Shown here: piece by piece, positions 38,284-47,014 of the stretch
Layout: every line of letters starts with the position of its first letter
Position numbering within the stretch: the stretch's first letter is position 1
From: Stenotrophomonas sp. 704A1
GTDB taxonomy: Bacteria > Pseudomonadota > Gammaproteobacteria > Xanthomonadales > Xanthomonadaceae
Assembly (NCBI RefSeq): GCF_030549525.1
Contig: NZ_CP130831.1
Coordinates: 3,683,501-3,747,500 of the forward strand
Reading direction: 5' to 3'
Length of the DNA stretch: 64,000 bases
Program-made: the position numbers and the translations under genes
Notes under the pieces: model-generated
The model's input: the letters and a program-made list of their open reading frames with translations, nothing else
Database searches by the model: none
What the model was told of the DNA's origin: nothing

Positions 38284-41200
38284 CTAGAGGGGTGCCGCCT
38301 CGTCGGTGAGTGGCGCAGCGGACGGTACCTCCGCGACCAGCCGTGCGATGTCTTCGAGAGTGCGGGTGATCATCGAGAAGCTCTCATCACCGTCGTAGCG
38401 CAGTGACGATTCATACCGCGCGTGCGGGTCCCCTTCGCGCCTGACTGCGGACAACCAGTTGAACGAACCGATGGCGAACCAGGATCTGTCAACGAGCAGG
38501 AGTTTGCTGTGCACACCCTGCGTCCTGGCCAAGCGTACCTGTGCGCCTGCGGCGGTCAGGCGACGGCTGCAGACCGCAAGCTCGCGCTCCCTGGCGAGAG
38601 AGGGATCGGTCACCACTCTTACCTTCACGCCGCGCGCTGTGGCGGCCTTGATGCCCGCCTCGATCCCGTCGGTGATGATCGCATCCTGGGTGAGGAACGG
38701 TGAGACGATCACCAGCGTCCTGCGCGCAGTGATCAACGCCTCCTGCAGCAGCGCACGGTGGCCCTGCAGGTCCGATACCAGGCGTCCACGCCCGGGCATG
38801 GGCGCAGGAACCAGCAGATCAGCGTCAACCCCTTCGATCTCCCGCCCCTGGTCGAACAGCATGCGGCCGACGACCGCGCACGGGTGCCCGCCTTCCGGCC
38901 GGAACAGGTGCATGTTTCCAAACACCAGGAAGGCATCCTGCGCACGGGAAATGGCCACGTTCAGCATGGAGCGATTGCGATCAATGAAGGTACTGCCTGG
39001 CACGGTGTTCAAGCCGTAGCACGGCGAGAAGATCACGATGCGGCGCTCCGCGCCCTGCAGTGCATGGACAGTCCCCACCGTTATGCCGTGCCCCTTTCCG
39101 AGATGGGTGTTCAACTCAGTGAGCACACGCCGCGCCTGGGCCGAGAATGGGGTGACCACGGCGATCAGCCCACCCAGCGCGCTTTGACCGTAGGCACGGC
39201 GGATGGCAGCGCTGTTCTTGCCGATCCAGCGGGCGATCGCCTGCGCCTCCCTGTCGTTCTCACGGCTTCCGCCGCGGAGCTGATCTGTACCGGGGATATG
39301 GACGTGGCCCAGCGAGGGCTGGATGGGACGCACGCCGTTGTCGTCCCTGAGCGGCTGCAATCGCCCGGCGTAAACCAGGGTATTGCAGAGTTGGATGATC
39401 TCTTTCCAGCAGCGGCGATGCTCGGACAGGAACATGCCCCGGCCACGTTCGGGAAACCTGGCAACCGAAGTGGCGCGCTGTGCCATCTTCATCAGGCTGC
39501 CGTTGGACGCAGCGATGCCGGCACGGCGCAGGTCTTCTGGCGTTGCCGTCGCGGGCATCACGCCGGTGTGTCGGGCATTGGCCAAGTCGACCGTCGCCGG
39601 CACCGCCCAGATGGGTTCGATCTGGTCCACGTCCCCGACCACGATCGCCCGTTTGGCCAACGCGAAGCTGGCCACGGCGACCTCCGGCGGCACCTGGCCC
39701 GCCTCGTCTGCGATGAGCAGATCGATCGAGTTCAACAGGGGCATGACCGTGCCGTTGAACGCCGTGAACCGCCCCGGCAACGTGTACAGCGTGGCCACAA
39801 AGCAGGGATGGAGCATGGCCAGCCGGCGGTAGCGCTCCAGCACGCGCTCTGGCTGCATGCCGTCTACCACCCCTTCGGATGTGCCGAGTTGAGCCTTCAG
39901 GAGTTGTAGATAGCGACCTTCCCAGTAATGGGTAGCCAGCTTGAATGCGCGATAGCGGGCGCCCATGTCCAGCGCCTGCTGGACGACCTCAATGGCAAGC
40001 GGTCGACCCGCCAGCAGCGGGTGCAGGATCTGCAGCTGGTGCTGAAGATCCGCCTGCTGGCGCGTCAGTGTATCGATGCCCGCTTTGGCGGCACTGATCT
40101 CCTCGTCGGCAGCATTGCGCCATGCTTCAAGCTGCGCCTCCACCTGCGCGGAGGAAACATCACGCAGGGCCTCGACGGCCTCGGATGGGGCGGCGGCGCG
40201 CTGACGTGTCCAGAACGCGCGGTTACGCAGCTGCCGGCGTCCGGTCAACCCGATCCACGCCATCAGGCCAATCAACAGGGGCTCACTGAGTTGATGCTCT
40301 GCCCAGGCCACCTGCAGTGCATCGAGCTGGCGCAACCGGCACTCGCTGTCGCGCATGCGGGTCTGCAGCTTCTGCTGCTGATCCTGCATCTGTTGACGGG
40401 AGGCGGCTACCGCTGCATCAGATACGTTTCCCGCGTAGTCAGCGATGGCGACCAGCGCCGAGACCGCCTGTCCGATCTGCCGCACTTCGTCCTTCAACGC
40501 ATGCTGCAGGTGCATGACGGCTGCATCCAGCCCTTCTGCGGCATCCATTGCAAACGCGGCGCTGGCCCGCTCGAGAAATTCCTGCAGCCCTTGCGCGAGC
40601 CCGGCCGCGTCTTCGTAGCATCTGGCATCGAAGCTGGACTCCCTGCCATTCTGCCGCAGCTCATGCACTGGGAAGTCCAGAACTTCCTTACGCGTCATGG
40701 CCGGCATGTACAGACCATAGCTCTTCATTGCCTTCAGCCAACGGCCGGCCAATGGTCCATCAACCTCAACCACCCCGGCAAACGCTCGCAGGATGTTGGT
40801 CACGGCCTGGTTGTTGGTCGAGGTCGCCACGATGAGGGGGGGCGCGGCGCCGTCGACGGCGTGCTGCACCCAGTGCGTGGCGATGACGCTCAGGAGAAGG
40901 GTCGTCTTGCCGGTACCCGGCGGGCCGTCAACGGCCAGCACACCATTGCTCTCCCGCGCCGCCAGATGCTGCGCCAGCGCCTCCCGTTGCGAGGGCGACA
41001 GGCCGTAACGGCATTCCATCTGGCCCAGGTGCCCGGCCGACACCCGCAACTGCTCACGCGCGTCCAACAGGGGGGCATCGGCGGCCGGGGTGACCAGCGA
41101 TGCAAGCAGAGGAACCTCCACATCGGCGCGCTCAAGCAGGTAACCGGTCAGGTTCTGGATGCTGCGGGTCGCTCCGGATCCACCGCACACCACAACCTTG

Positions 41201-41784
41201 GCGGCATCAAGCAGATCATATTCCTCGATATGTAGCCGTTCGTACTCCATTCCGGTAACGGCCTCGATGATGGCAACGCCCTTTGCCATCTGCAGAGCCC
41301 AGCTCTCCGCACGCGCGCCGTTCTGGGCGTACGCTTCATCCGCCGCCTCCACCGAACCGATCGTGACCTTCTGCTGGCTGGGCTCCAGCAGTTCCCGCGA
41401 AATGAAGGCCTGGCGTTCGGCGGATTCTTCCGGCAGCAGGTTGCCGTCACGCTCCAGGCGAGCCCCCAGCAGGAGCGGTGCGACAAGGCGTGGCCGTGAT
41501 GTCTTCCACTGCCCATGCTCCGGTCGCGAAGCGAACACTTTGGGTATCACCACCAGGCTCAGCGGCCAGACGTCATCGGCATTGAACGGCTTTTTCTGCT
41601 TTTCAGCCATGTTGCGCGCCCGCTCGAGCAACGCCCGACGGGCGGTGTCACCCAACTGGCCGCGCTGCAACTCGTCTGGCGACACGCTGACGGCGTCACT
41701 CTCGCTCAAGGAAGGCGAAATACGCGTTGCATCCGCAAGAGATTGGTTCGCGTAGCGGAGGTACGCCAGCACCGAAGCATCCAT
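38284..41784 (-). CDS. SF1 helicase (DNA2/NAM7-like) fused to a PLD nuclease domain
   Basis: 1166 residues. Walker A GPPGTGKT at 287-294; Walker B-type LLIADEAGQVPPE around residue 690; helicase motifs such as VTPFSAQARRV, TVGTVHALQGAERRIVIFSP and LNVAISRAQ; then, at the C-terminus, HSKLLLVDRSWFAIGSFN (about 1092-1109), one HKD phospholipase-D motif. Coiled or helical spacer sequence lies at about 400-640. The architecture is an SF1B helicase with an attached PLD domain, as found in many DNA-repair or phage-defence proteins; the function here is not established. It lies between rimK and the tRNA-Gly island boundary at 41968, so it is probably accessory. Confidence 0.72.
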   Translation of the reverse strand: MDASVLAYLRYANQSLADATRISPSLSESDAVSVSPDELQRGQLGDTARRALLERARNMAEKQKKPFNADDVWPLSLVVIPKVFASRPEHGQWKTSRPRLVAPLLLGARLERDGNLLPEESAERQAFISRELLEPSQQKVTIGSVEAADEAYAQNGARAESWALQMAKGVAIIEAVTGMEYERLHIEEYDLLDAAKVVVCGGSGATRSIQNLTGYLLERADVEVPLLASLVTPAADAPLLDAREQLRVSAGHLGQMECRYGLSPSQREALAQHLAARESNGVLAVDGPPGTGKTTLLLSVIATHWVQHAVDGAAPPLIVATSTNNQAVTNILRAFAGVVEVDGPLAGRWLKAMKSYGLYMPAMTRKEVLDFPVHELRQNGRESSFDARCYEDAAGLAQGLQEFLERASAAFAMDAAEGLDAAVMHLQHALKDEVRQIGQAVSALVAIADYAGNVSDAAVAASRQQMQDQQQKLQTRMRDSECRLRQLDALQVAWAEHQLSEPLLIGLMAWIGLTGRRQLRNRAFWTRQRAAAPSEAVEALRDVSSAQVEAQLEAWRNAADEEISAAKAGIDTLTRQQADLQHQLQILHPLLAGRPLAIEVVQQALDMGARYRAFKLATHYWEGRYLQLLKAQLGTSEGVVDGMQPERVLERYRRLAMLHPCFVATLYTLPGRFTAFNGTVMPLLNSIDLLIADEAGQVPPEVAVASFALAKRAIVVGDVDQIEPIWAVPATVDLANARHTGVMPATATPEDLRRAGIAASNGSLMKMAQRATSVARFPERGRGMFLSEHRRCWKEIIQLCNTLVYAGRLQPLRDDNGVRPIQPSLGHVHIPGTDQLRGGSRENDREAQAIARWIGKNSAAIRRAYGQSALGGLIAVVTPFSAQARRVLTELNTHLGKGHGITVGTVHALQGAERRIVIFSPCYGLNTVPGSTFIDRNRSMLNVAISRAQDAFLVFGNMHLFRPEGGHPCAVVGRMLFDQGREIEGVDADLLVPAPMPGRGRLVSDLQGHRALLQEALITARRTLVIVSPFLTQDAIITDGIEAGIKAATARGVKVRVVTDPSLARERELAVCSRRLTAAGAQVRLARTQGVHSKLLLVDRSWFAIGSFNWLSAVRREGDPHARYESSLRYDGDESFSMITRTLEDIARLVAEVPSAAPLTDEAAPL

Positions 41785-41967
41785 GCCTGTTTGTCGTCCT
41801 GGAATCTGCAGAATCAGGATTCAACCACAGCACGGGCCTGGTGTCGGGTCGGAAATCTCCCGACAGACATCAAGGCGGTAAGACCGCAAACTCGCTCGGG
41901 ACAGGAGCGCCGCAAATCCCGGAGCCTGTGCGCCGGTGCGGCCTCGATACAGGCAGTCGAGCCTGGA

Positions 41968-41987
41968 AGTGGAGCGGGCGATGGGAA
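41968..41987 (+). repeat. Distal attachment site of the island (direct repeat with the tRNA-Gly 3' end)
   Basis: AGTGGAGCGGGCGATGGGAA repeats the 20 bases at 50943-50962 (AGTGGAGCGGGTGATGGGAA) with one difference, C instead of T, at 41979. It represents the displaced 3' end of the tRNA-Gly gene. With the proximal copy it defines the ends of the inserted element. Confidence 0.85.
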
Positions 41988-42048
41988 CAGAATCCAAAAC
42001 CAGCTAACCCCTTGAGCTAAAAACGTTTGTTTTTGGGCCTAGGGGGTA

Positions 42049-42071
42049 AAAACGATACCTCAAACGATACC
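42049..42071 (+). repeat. Integrase arm-type sites, distal end
   Basis: Two copies of AAACGATACC separated by TC. The identical 23-bp block occurs at 50841-50863, in the same orientation, right before the integrase gene. Tandem short repeats inside each end are typical arm-binding sites for tyrosine recombinases. Confidence 0.7.
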
Positions 42072-42119
42072 CAAGCATAGCGGGGTCGTGGGTCGCCACT
42101 CAAGCACCGGAGTGGCGAC

Positions 42120-42737
42120 ATGCAGCGGTTCATTTTCATGGTCCTGGCGTTGCTGGCCTGTGGGCAAGCGTGGGCGCACGGCGGTTCAAGTCCAAAGCCG
42201 GTCTCTGCGAAAGCGTGGCCAGTGGCTACTTACACCAGCGAGCTGGGGGAGGCAAAAGAGGCTTTCTTGCTGCGCATCGCGCCGGAAATTGCCGCTTGGA
42301 CCGAAGAGAACCAGGCCGAGGCTTGCGCGTTCGTGGCCAAGGCCAAAGGCGAGGACCGCTGGGGTCTGAAAGTCATTACCTTGCGCAGTCAGTTCGAATG
42401 CGTGTTCGCATACGGGGTGGCCCCGGAGGGTATGGAGACCACCTCGGAAACCTTCCATTCCCATCCGCCGACCAGTAAAGGCGGCTACATCAAACTCACT
42501 GAAGCCACGAGGGCGGCCGCGGTGGCCTTGGGGGACGCTTCCCTGCGAGGCGTGCGGGAAATGCGGATTGAGAATGGGGGGGAATTCTCCGAACGTGATT
42601 TCGACGCCGGCCCAGGCTATCTCATCACCAACGGCCGGCTGTTGTTCCAGAACGGCCGTGGCAAAAAGCACCGGCGTGACTTGGGGCCGATTGAAGCGCA
42701 AGCGTTAGGGGCACGTGCGCTTGCGCGGGCCGAATAG
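42120..42737 (+). CDS. Secreted HSHP-motif (JAMM/MPN-like) protein
   Basis: 205 residues with a signal peptide (about 1-19, ending AWA). The motif FHSHPP (His113, His115) and a later FSERDFDAGPGYLITNG (Ser157, Asp160) resemble the H-x-H...S-x-x-D zinc site of JAMM/MPN peptidases or DUF4329 proteins, but the spacing between the two parts is 41 residues, much longer than the classical ~10, so activity is uncertain. It overlaps the convergent adhesin gene by 33 bp. No match to a family is claimed. Confidence 0.55.
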   Translation: MQRFIFMVLALLACGQAWAHGGSSPKPVSAKAWPVATYTSELGEAKEAFLLRIAPEIAAWTEENQAEACAFVAKAKGEDRWGLKVITLRSQFECVFAYGVAPEGMETTSETFHSHPPTSKGGYIKLTEATRAAAVALGDASLRGVREMRIENGGEFSERDFDAGPGYLITNGRLLFQNGRGKKHRRDLGPIEAQALGARALARAE

Positions 42738-44360
42738 TGAGCACCGAGCGGAAGGGGGGCTCATGCTAACCGGCTGATACCAGCAGTTCAGTGTGATCTG
42801 AAATTCCTCTCCACCCACAGAGATCGTCTGGGACAAATTGCCGTTGTATCCGCTCGATGACCCACCCGGAATGTTCAACTCCAGTGCTTGCGTATCGCCG
42901 TTGTTTGTCAGCACGACTTTTGCGAACGCGGGCGGCATGAGGCCGGCACTTGTCGTTTCAACCCGATACAGTCCCAAGCTGCTGGGTGGCGTGGACCACG
43001 CAGCAGGCCAGCCAGACGAATAGCTACACACGCTCGATTGGTAGTTGCCGGCGTCGTTGGTAAACAGGCACACGCTGGCGAAGTTGACCGCCAAGCCGCT
43101 TGACGAGGACACCGGCGACCAAGGTCCAGTGCAGGCGTTGGGTGCGCAGGTGTTCACCACGTTGCGCGTGGCGCCCGTGTCGGCCCAGGCCGACCAGGCG
43201 CCCACCGTGGCAGGCGGCAGCGAGGTGGTGCCAGCGGGGCAGTTGTAGGAAATACCGCGGCTCCGCGATTGCTCACGCTCCCAGCTGCGCGTGCCGTATT
43301 GGCCGGCGGCGCAGCTGCTGGGCGTGGCCACCCACTGCGCTTCCGACTGCGTCGACGGCGCCGGGCAGTTCACGCACGTGCTGCCCGTGACCGTCCAGGC
43401 GGTCCAGGGGCTCACGGTTTCGCGCGGAGCGTCCCACGCTTCGGGGCAATCGAACGTGTGCTGGGCGGTGCGCCCTTCCGTCACCGCACCAAACTGGCCT
43501 GCCGCACACGCGACGCTACGCGCTTCCGATTGCGTCCACGCGGGCGGCACCACGCACGCGGCCACCGTGGTGGGGGGCGTGACCGGCGGCGGGGTCACTG
43601 CTGGCGGCGTCGTGGTGGTCACGCTCGACGGCGGCGGTGCCGGCGGCAGGAGCGGCGGCGGCGGGGCAACCGGTGGAGCGGTCAGCGCTGGAGCAATCGG
43701 GGCCGCAGGACCCACTGGGCCCGCAGGGCCGACCGGGCCACCGATGGGCGGCGAGGTAGGAGGCGAAACCGACGGAGGAGCAGGCGGCAGAACGAGAGCC
43801 GGGGCGGCCACGGCCGTGCCGGCCACCAGGCCGGAGTGATACACAAACTCCATCGTGGCCGTGTCGGCCTGGCCGCATGCAGCAGCCGCTGCGCTGGGGT
43901 TGAGCTGCCCACCGTCGTAGACGCTCACCCCTTCGACGCGAATGTCATAGGCGTCGCGCGAGACGGCGGCCGCCAGGCGGGGGCACACGTCAGCAGGGGC
44001 GAACGGATACACGACCACGAACCCATCCGCCGCGGCTTTGACCGCGTGGGGTGCGATGGTCACCGACGTGCCCCAGGAGGTGCGGAGCGTGTCGCCTTCG
44101 ACCATGCGGGTCGGCGCCAATCCGTCCTCAACCACCCGAGACGCGCTCACGCCCTGGAAACTGCCAAGCAGGCCAAACGACTGGTCCACGGCCGTGGACA
44201 GGTCACGCAGATTGTCCTGCTCGCGCTTGGCCTGGGCGGCGGCCGAGGCCGGAGAGAGAACCAGATAGATGCCCAGGGAGAGCGCGGACAGCGCGCCCAG
44301 GGTCAGCAGGGTTTCAACGAGGCCGAAGCCGTTGGCGCGGCGCTTGTGCTTGTTCTTCAT
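42705..44360 (-). CDS. PilV-like type IV pilin tip adhesin, stand-alone
   Basis: 551 residues. The N-terminus MKNKHKRRANGFGLVETL gives a prepilin site after Gly11 (G|FGLVE, Glu at +5), then a hydrophobic helix (about 12-36), a PilS-like pilin body (to ~185), a Pro/Gly-rich linker (190-266, with collagen-like GPxGPx) and two Cys- and Trp-rich repeats of ~65 residues (276-336 and 337-408, each TQSEA... ending in TAW or SAW), then a C-terminal domain. This resembles PilV tip adhesins of conjugative thin pili. No other pilus genes are in the element. Its ATG overlaps the 70-residue gene stop. Confidence 0.75.
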   Translation of the reverse strand: MKNKHKRRANGFGLVETLLTLGALSALSLGIYLVLSPASAAAQAKREQDNLRDLSTAVDQSFGLLGSFQGVSASRVVEDGLAPTRMVEGDTLRTSWGTSVTIAPHAVKAAADGFVVVYPFAPADVCPRLAAAVSRDAYDIRVEGVSVYDGGQLNPSAAAAACGQADTATMEFVYHSGLVAGTAVAAPALVLPPAPPSVSPPTSPPIGGPVGPAGPVGPAAPIAPALTAPPVAPPPPLLPPAPPPSSVTTTTPPAVTPPPVTPPTTVAACVVPPAWTQSEARSVACAAGQFGAVTEGRTAQHTFDCPEAWDAPRETVSPWTAWTVTGSTCVNCPAPSTQSEAQWVATPSSCAAGQYGTRSWEREQSRSRGISYNCPAGTTSLPPATVGAWSAWADTGATRNVVNTCAPNACTGPWSPVSSSSGLAVNFASVCLFTNDAGNYQSSVCSYSSGWPAAWSTPPSSLGLYRVETTSAGLMPPAFAKVVLTNNGDTQALELNIPGGSSSGYNGNLSQTISVGGEEFQITLNCWYQPVSMSPPSARCSLFGPRKRTCP

Positions 44361-44569
44361 GGGAGCCTCGGGGGAATGCGCTCGGACCAGTCCATCCAGT
44401 CCGCGACTTCTTGAGCCGCGGCCTGGTAGGTCGCATGGGTGCGGGTCACCGACAGATGACCGTTGGGGAAGTAGAGGCGCACGACGTAGACCAATGCGCC
44501 GTCCACAGCCAGGGCTTCGTCCACCACGGCGCGGCGGAAGCCGTCGGCATGTGGTGGAACGCGCCTCAT
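44357..44569 (-). CDS. Small protein between traD and the adhesin gene
   Basis: 70 residues, overlapping traD by 4 bp (ATGA) at its start and the adhesin start by 4 bp at its end, so it is translationally coupled within a three-gene operon. No signal peptide. The central YVVRLYFPNGHLSVTRTHATYQAAAQEVADWMDW has mixed strands and helix. Function unknown; it might assist the adhesin or the mobilization complex. Confidence 0.6.
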   Translation of the reverse strand: MRRVPPHADGFRRAVVDEALAVDGALVYVVRLYFPNGHLSVTRTHATYQAAAQEVADWMDWSERIPPRLP

Positions 44570-44916
44570 TGTTTCGCCGCCTTTCGAGAGGCCGCACGGG
44601 CTTCTAGGTGGTCAAGGCCCTTGCGTCGCAGCCGGTCGCGGCCTTGCGGTTGTTGTGCGAGTTGTTCGGAAACGGCCAGCAGCGCGCCGACGATTTCCGC
44701 CTCGTTCCACTCGTCCACACCTGCAGCGATGACGAGGCCACCCAGCTCAATCTTGCGGTGCGCGTCGGCGCGCCTATCGGCTTCGCGTTGCTTGAGTTCG
44801 GCGCGGCGGCGTTTCCGCTGCTCTTCGCGTTCGGCCAGGAGCAGTTTGGCTTGCTCCTTCGCCACCGCTTCAATCATGCGATCCAGTTTTAGCTTTCGCT
44901 TCTCAACATCTGACAC
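44566..44916 (-). CDS. TraD-type conjugal transfer / mobilization accessory protein
   Basis: 116 residues, highly charged and helical. The stretch DAHRKIELGGLVIAAGVD is the core of the TraD family of conjugal transfer proteins (Ti-plasmid TraD/MobC-like), which help the relaxase at oriT. It is divergent from the relaxase gene with the oriT in between, as in RSF1010 and Ti. The first gene of the operon that also makes the 70-residue protein and the PilV-like adhesin. Confidence 0.75.
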   Translation of the reverse strand: MSDVEKRKLKLDRMIEAVAKEQAKLLLAEREEQRKRRRAELKQREADRRADAHRKIELGGLVIAAGVDEWNEAEIVGALLAVSEQLAQQPQGRDRLRRKGLDHLEARAASRKAAKQ

Positions 44917-45148
44917 GACCCACGCTCACAAAAGCCTTGATAAACCATGCAAGCAGAAATCGCGCGGAGCGCAAGGGGGGCAACGCCCCAATCGATGGCG
45001 CGAGCGGATAGCGAGCGCCGCTCTTGCTTTGGCTAAAAAGTTGACAGCTTTTGCGTGCATGGGAACCTGAAACGGGGGGCCAGCGAGCGCAGCGAGCAGC
45101 CCCGGTTCTCTGCGGTTCGAAGGGGCGATTTTCGCCCCGAAGAAAACA

Positions 45149-45183
45149 GCAAGAGCGCACTTATGGTTTCGCTTCGCGAAACC
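45149..45183 (-). other. oriT, RSF1010/MOBQ-type
   Basis: On the minus strand: perfect inverted repeat GGTTTCGC / GCGAAACC with a 3-nt loop, then ATAAGTGCGCTCTTGC. RSF1010-type oriTs have a GTTTC...GAAAC repeat followed by TAAGTGCGCCCT with nic between G and C; the equivalent position here is between 45155 and 45156. A second hairpin, GGGGCGA / TCGCCCC (45122-45138), is adjacent. The full gap 44917-45293 also holds GC-rich leader sequence with no gene. Confidence 0.82.
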
Positions 45184-45293
45184 GTGCGGTCAGGGGCTAC
45201 GCCCCCGACACCCCGGCGCGCTTCGCACGCCTGCCCCCCAATGCTCGCCCCCAGAGGGGGCTGCGCTTCCGTCGTTGTTGGGGTTTTCAGGTA

Positions 45294-46976
45294 GTGGCGA
45301 TTTACTCGGTCCAGGTGAAAAGTCTTAGCCGTGGGAAGGGCGACAGCGCGACCGCTGCCGCTGCTTACCGCGCTGGCCTGTGCTTGGACGACCCCAGCGG
45401 CGCGCGCCACGACTACAGCAAGAAAGGCGGTGTTCTGTCGGTGGACATGCTGGCACCCGATGGCGCGCCCGCGTGGGCCACGGATCCGCGGCAGCTTTGG
45501 GCCAAGGTCGAAGGCCACGAGACGCGGAAGAACGCGCGCGTTGCGCGTGAGGTGCTGGTGGCCTTGCCGCACGAACTGGACCCCGAGCAGCGGCGCGGCC
45601 TGGCTAAAGACCTGGGGCAATTGCTGGTCGAACGCTACGGCGTTGCCGCCCAGGTCGCGCTCCACGCACCCGACAAAGGCGGAGACAACCGCAACTTTCA
45701 CGCGCACATACTCATCACCCCGCGCCAGGTGGGCCCGGATGGCTTCGGCAACAGTGCGGCGAAAGTCCTGGACGAATTCAAGGCAGGGGCGCAGGAACTG
45801 AAAGACCTACGGGCCGCCATCGGCGCGCGTATCAATGCCGCCCTAACCGCCGCTGGCGTTGCCTCGCGCGTGGACCACCGGCGCCTTGTGGACCAGAAAG
45901 CCGAGGCAGCCCAACGCGGCGATTTCGGCGCGGTCGCCCAATTGGACCGCGTGCCGACTAAACACGAGGGCAAGGCCGTCACCCAGGCCCGCCGCCGGGG
46001 CGAACGCCTGCCCAGGGCAAAGCGCAACGACCGAGCAAGAACGGCCAGTGAGCGCCGCTTCAACCAGCACACCCGCAGATTTGAAGACCTCAAGGCCAAG
46101 GCGGCCGCCGACGGCCGCTTGCAGCTGGTGGACGAGCAAGCCCTACACGCGCGCGCCTTGTTGGAGCGACGCAAGGAGGGCGCCCAGCGGCTGCGAACTG
46201 CCGCCATGGCCCAGGCCACCCCTAACAGCCCCACGCCAAAGGCCGCCGTCCTGGCGCGTGCAAAGCGTCCCGCTTCGCACAAGGCCGGGGCATCCATGCC
46301 CCGGCGGGCGGCTGGCGCCGCTGGTCAGCAGGGGAAGGGGTCGGCAGCCGTCGAGCGCGCAGCCCGAGGGAAAGATCGTGTCCAGGTGGAGAACGTCGTG
46401 GTGCAAGAAGCCGCCAAGCAGCTTGAAGAATTGATTGCCGAAATGCTGGCCCGCGCCAGGCGAGCCCTCCAGCAGCCAGAAGCAACCCCATGGCAGCGGG
46501 CCACCGCGCGCACCCTGCTTGAAACCCATGACGCCGCAGGCGAGGCCCGGGAGGCATGGCGCCGAACGGTCGAGGAGCGAAAGCAAGCGCGGGAAGCGGT
46601 TCGCCGTGCCCGTGCCGACCGGGGGCACTACGGGCCGCCGGCAGATGACCCCTTCAGCCGAATGCGCAGAGCCCTGGGCCATCCCACGGCGCACGACCGC
46701 CAGGCCTTGGACGCCGCTGAAACCGTGAAGCGGGCGAAGGTTGCCGAGGCCCAGGCCAAGGCGGATCGCGATGCCGCCAGCCGGCAGCGTCAGCAAGCAG
46801 AAGCCGTTGCCGAAAAGGCGCGGGCCCAGTTCGCCCAGGCCTTTGGCATGCCCGTGCCCCGCTTCGACGCGAAACCCCCGCAGCAACCCGAGCCCGCGCC
46901 CACGTTGGCCCCGGGCGTGGAGCCGACACCTGGGCGGACGTCCCTCCAGGAACGACAAAGGCCGCGCATGCGCTAG
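45294..46976 (+). CDS. MobA/MobL-family relaxase (MOBQ)
   Basis: 560 residues from a GTG start. Motif I: MAIYSVQVKSLSRGKGDSAT...AYRAG, Tyr25, the same position as the catalytic Tyr of RSF1010 MobA. Motif III: NRNFHAHILIT with H136-x-H138. The long C-terminal half is charged and coiled-coil-like. It nicks oriT and pilots the strand into a recipient. The start GTG at 45294 was chosen because it places Tyr25 correctly; longer in-frame extensions run through the oriT. Confidence 0.85.
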   Translation: MAIYSVQVKSLSRGKGDSATAAAAYRAGLCLDDPSGARHDYSKKGGVLSVDMLAPDGAPAWATDPRQLWAKVEGHETRKNARVAREVLVALPHELDPEQRRGLAKDLGQLLVERYGVAAQVALHAPDKGGDNRNFHAHILITPRQVGPDGFGNSAAKVLDEFKAGAQELKDLRAAIGARINAALTAAGVASRVDHRRLVDQKAEAAQRGDFGAVAQLDRVPTKHEGKAVTQARRRGERLPRAKRNDRARTASERRFNQHTRRFEDLKAKAAADGRLQLVDEQALHARALLERRKEGAQRLRTAAMAQATPNSPTPKAAVLARAKRPASHKAGASMPRRAAGAAGQQGKGSAAVERAARGKDRVQVENVVVQEAAKQLEELIAEMLARARRALQQPEATPWQRATARTLLETHDAAGEAREAWRRTVEERKQAREAVRRARADRGHYGPPADDPFSRMRRALGHPTAHDRQALDAAETVKRAKVAEAQAKADRDAASRQRQQAEAVAEKARAQFAQAFGMPVPRFDAKPPQQPEPAPTLAPGVEPTPGRTSLQERQRPRMR

Positions 46977-47014
46977 GGGTATGCAAGGGCGGCGGCGCTG
47001 AATAGGATCCGGCC

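Noticed and set aside
43269..44414. A 381-codon plus-strand frame opposite the adhesin gene
   Set aside because: Arg- and Gly-rich composition without motifs; the opposite strand encodes a recognisable pilin-type adhesin with operon overlaps.
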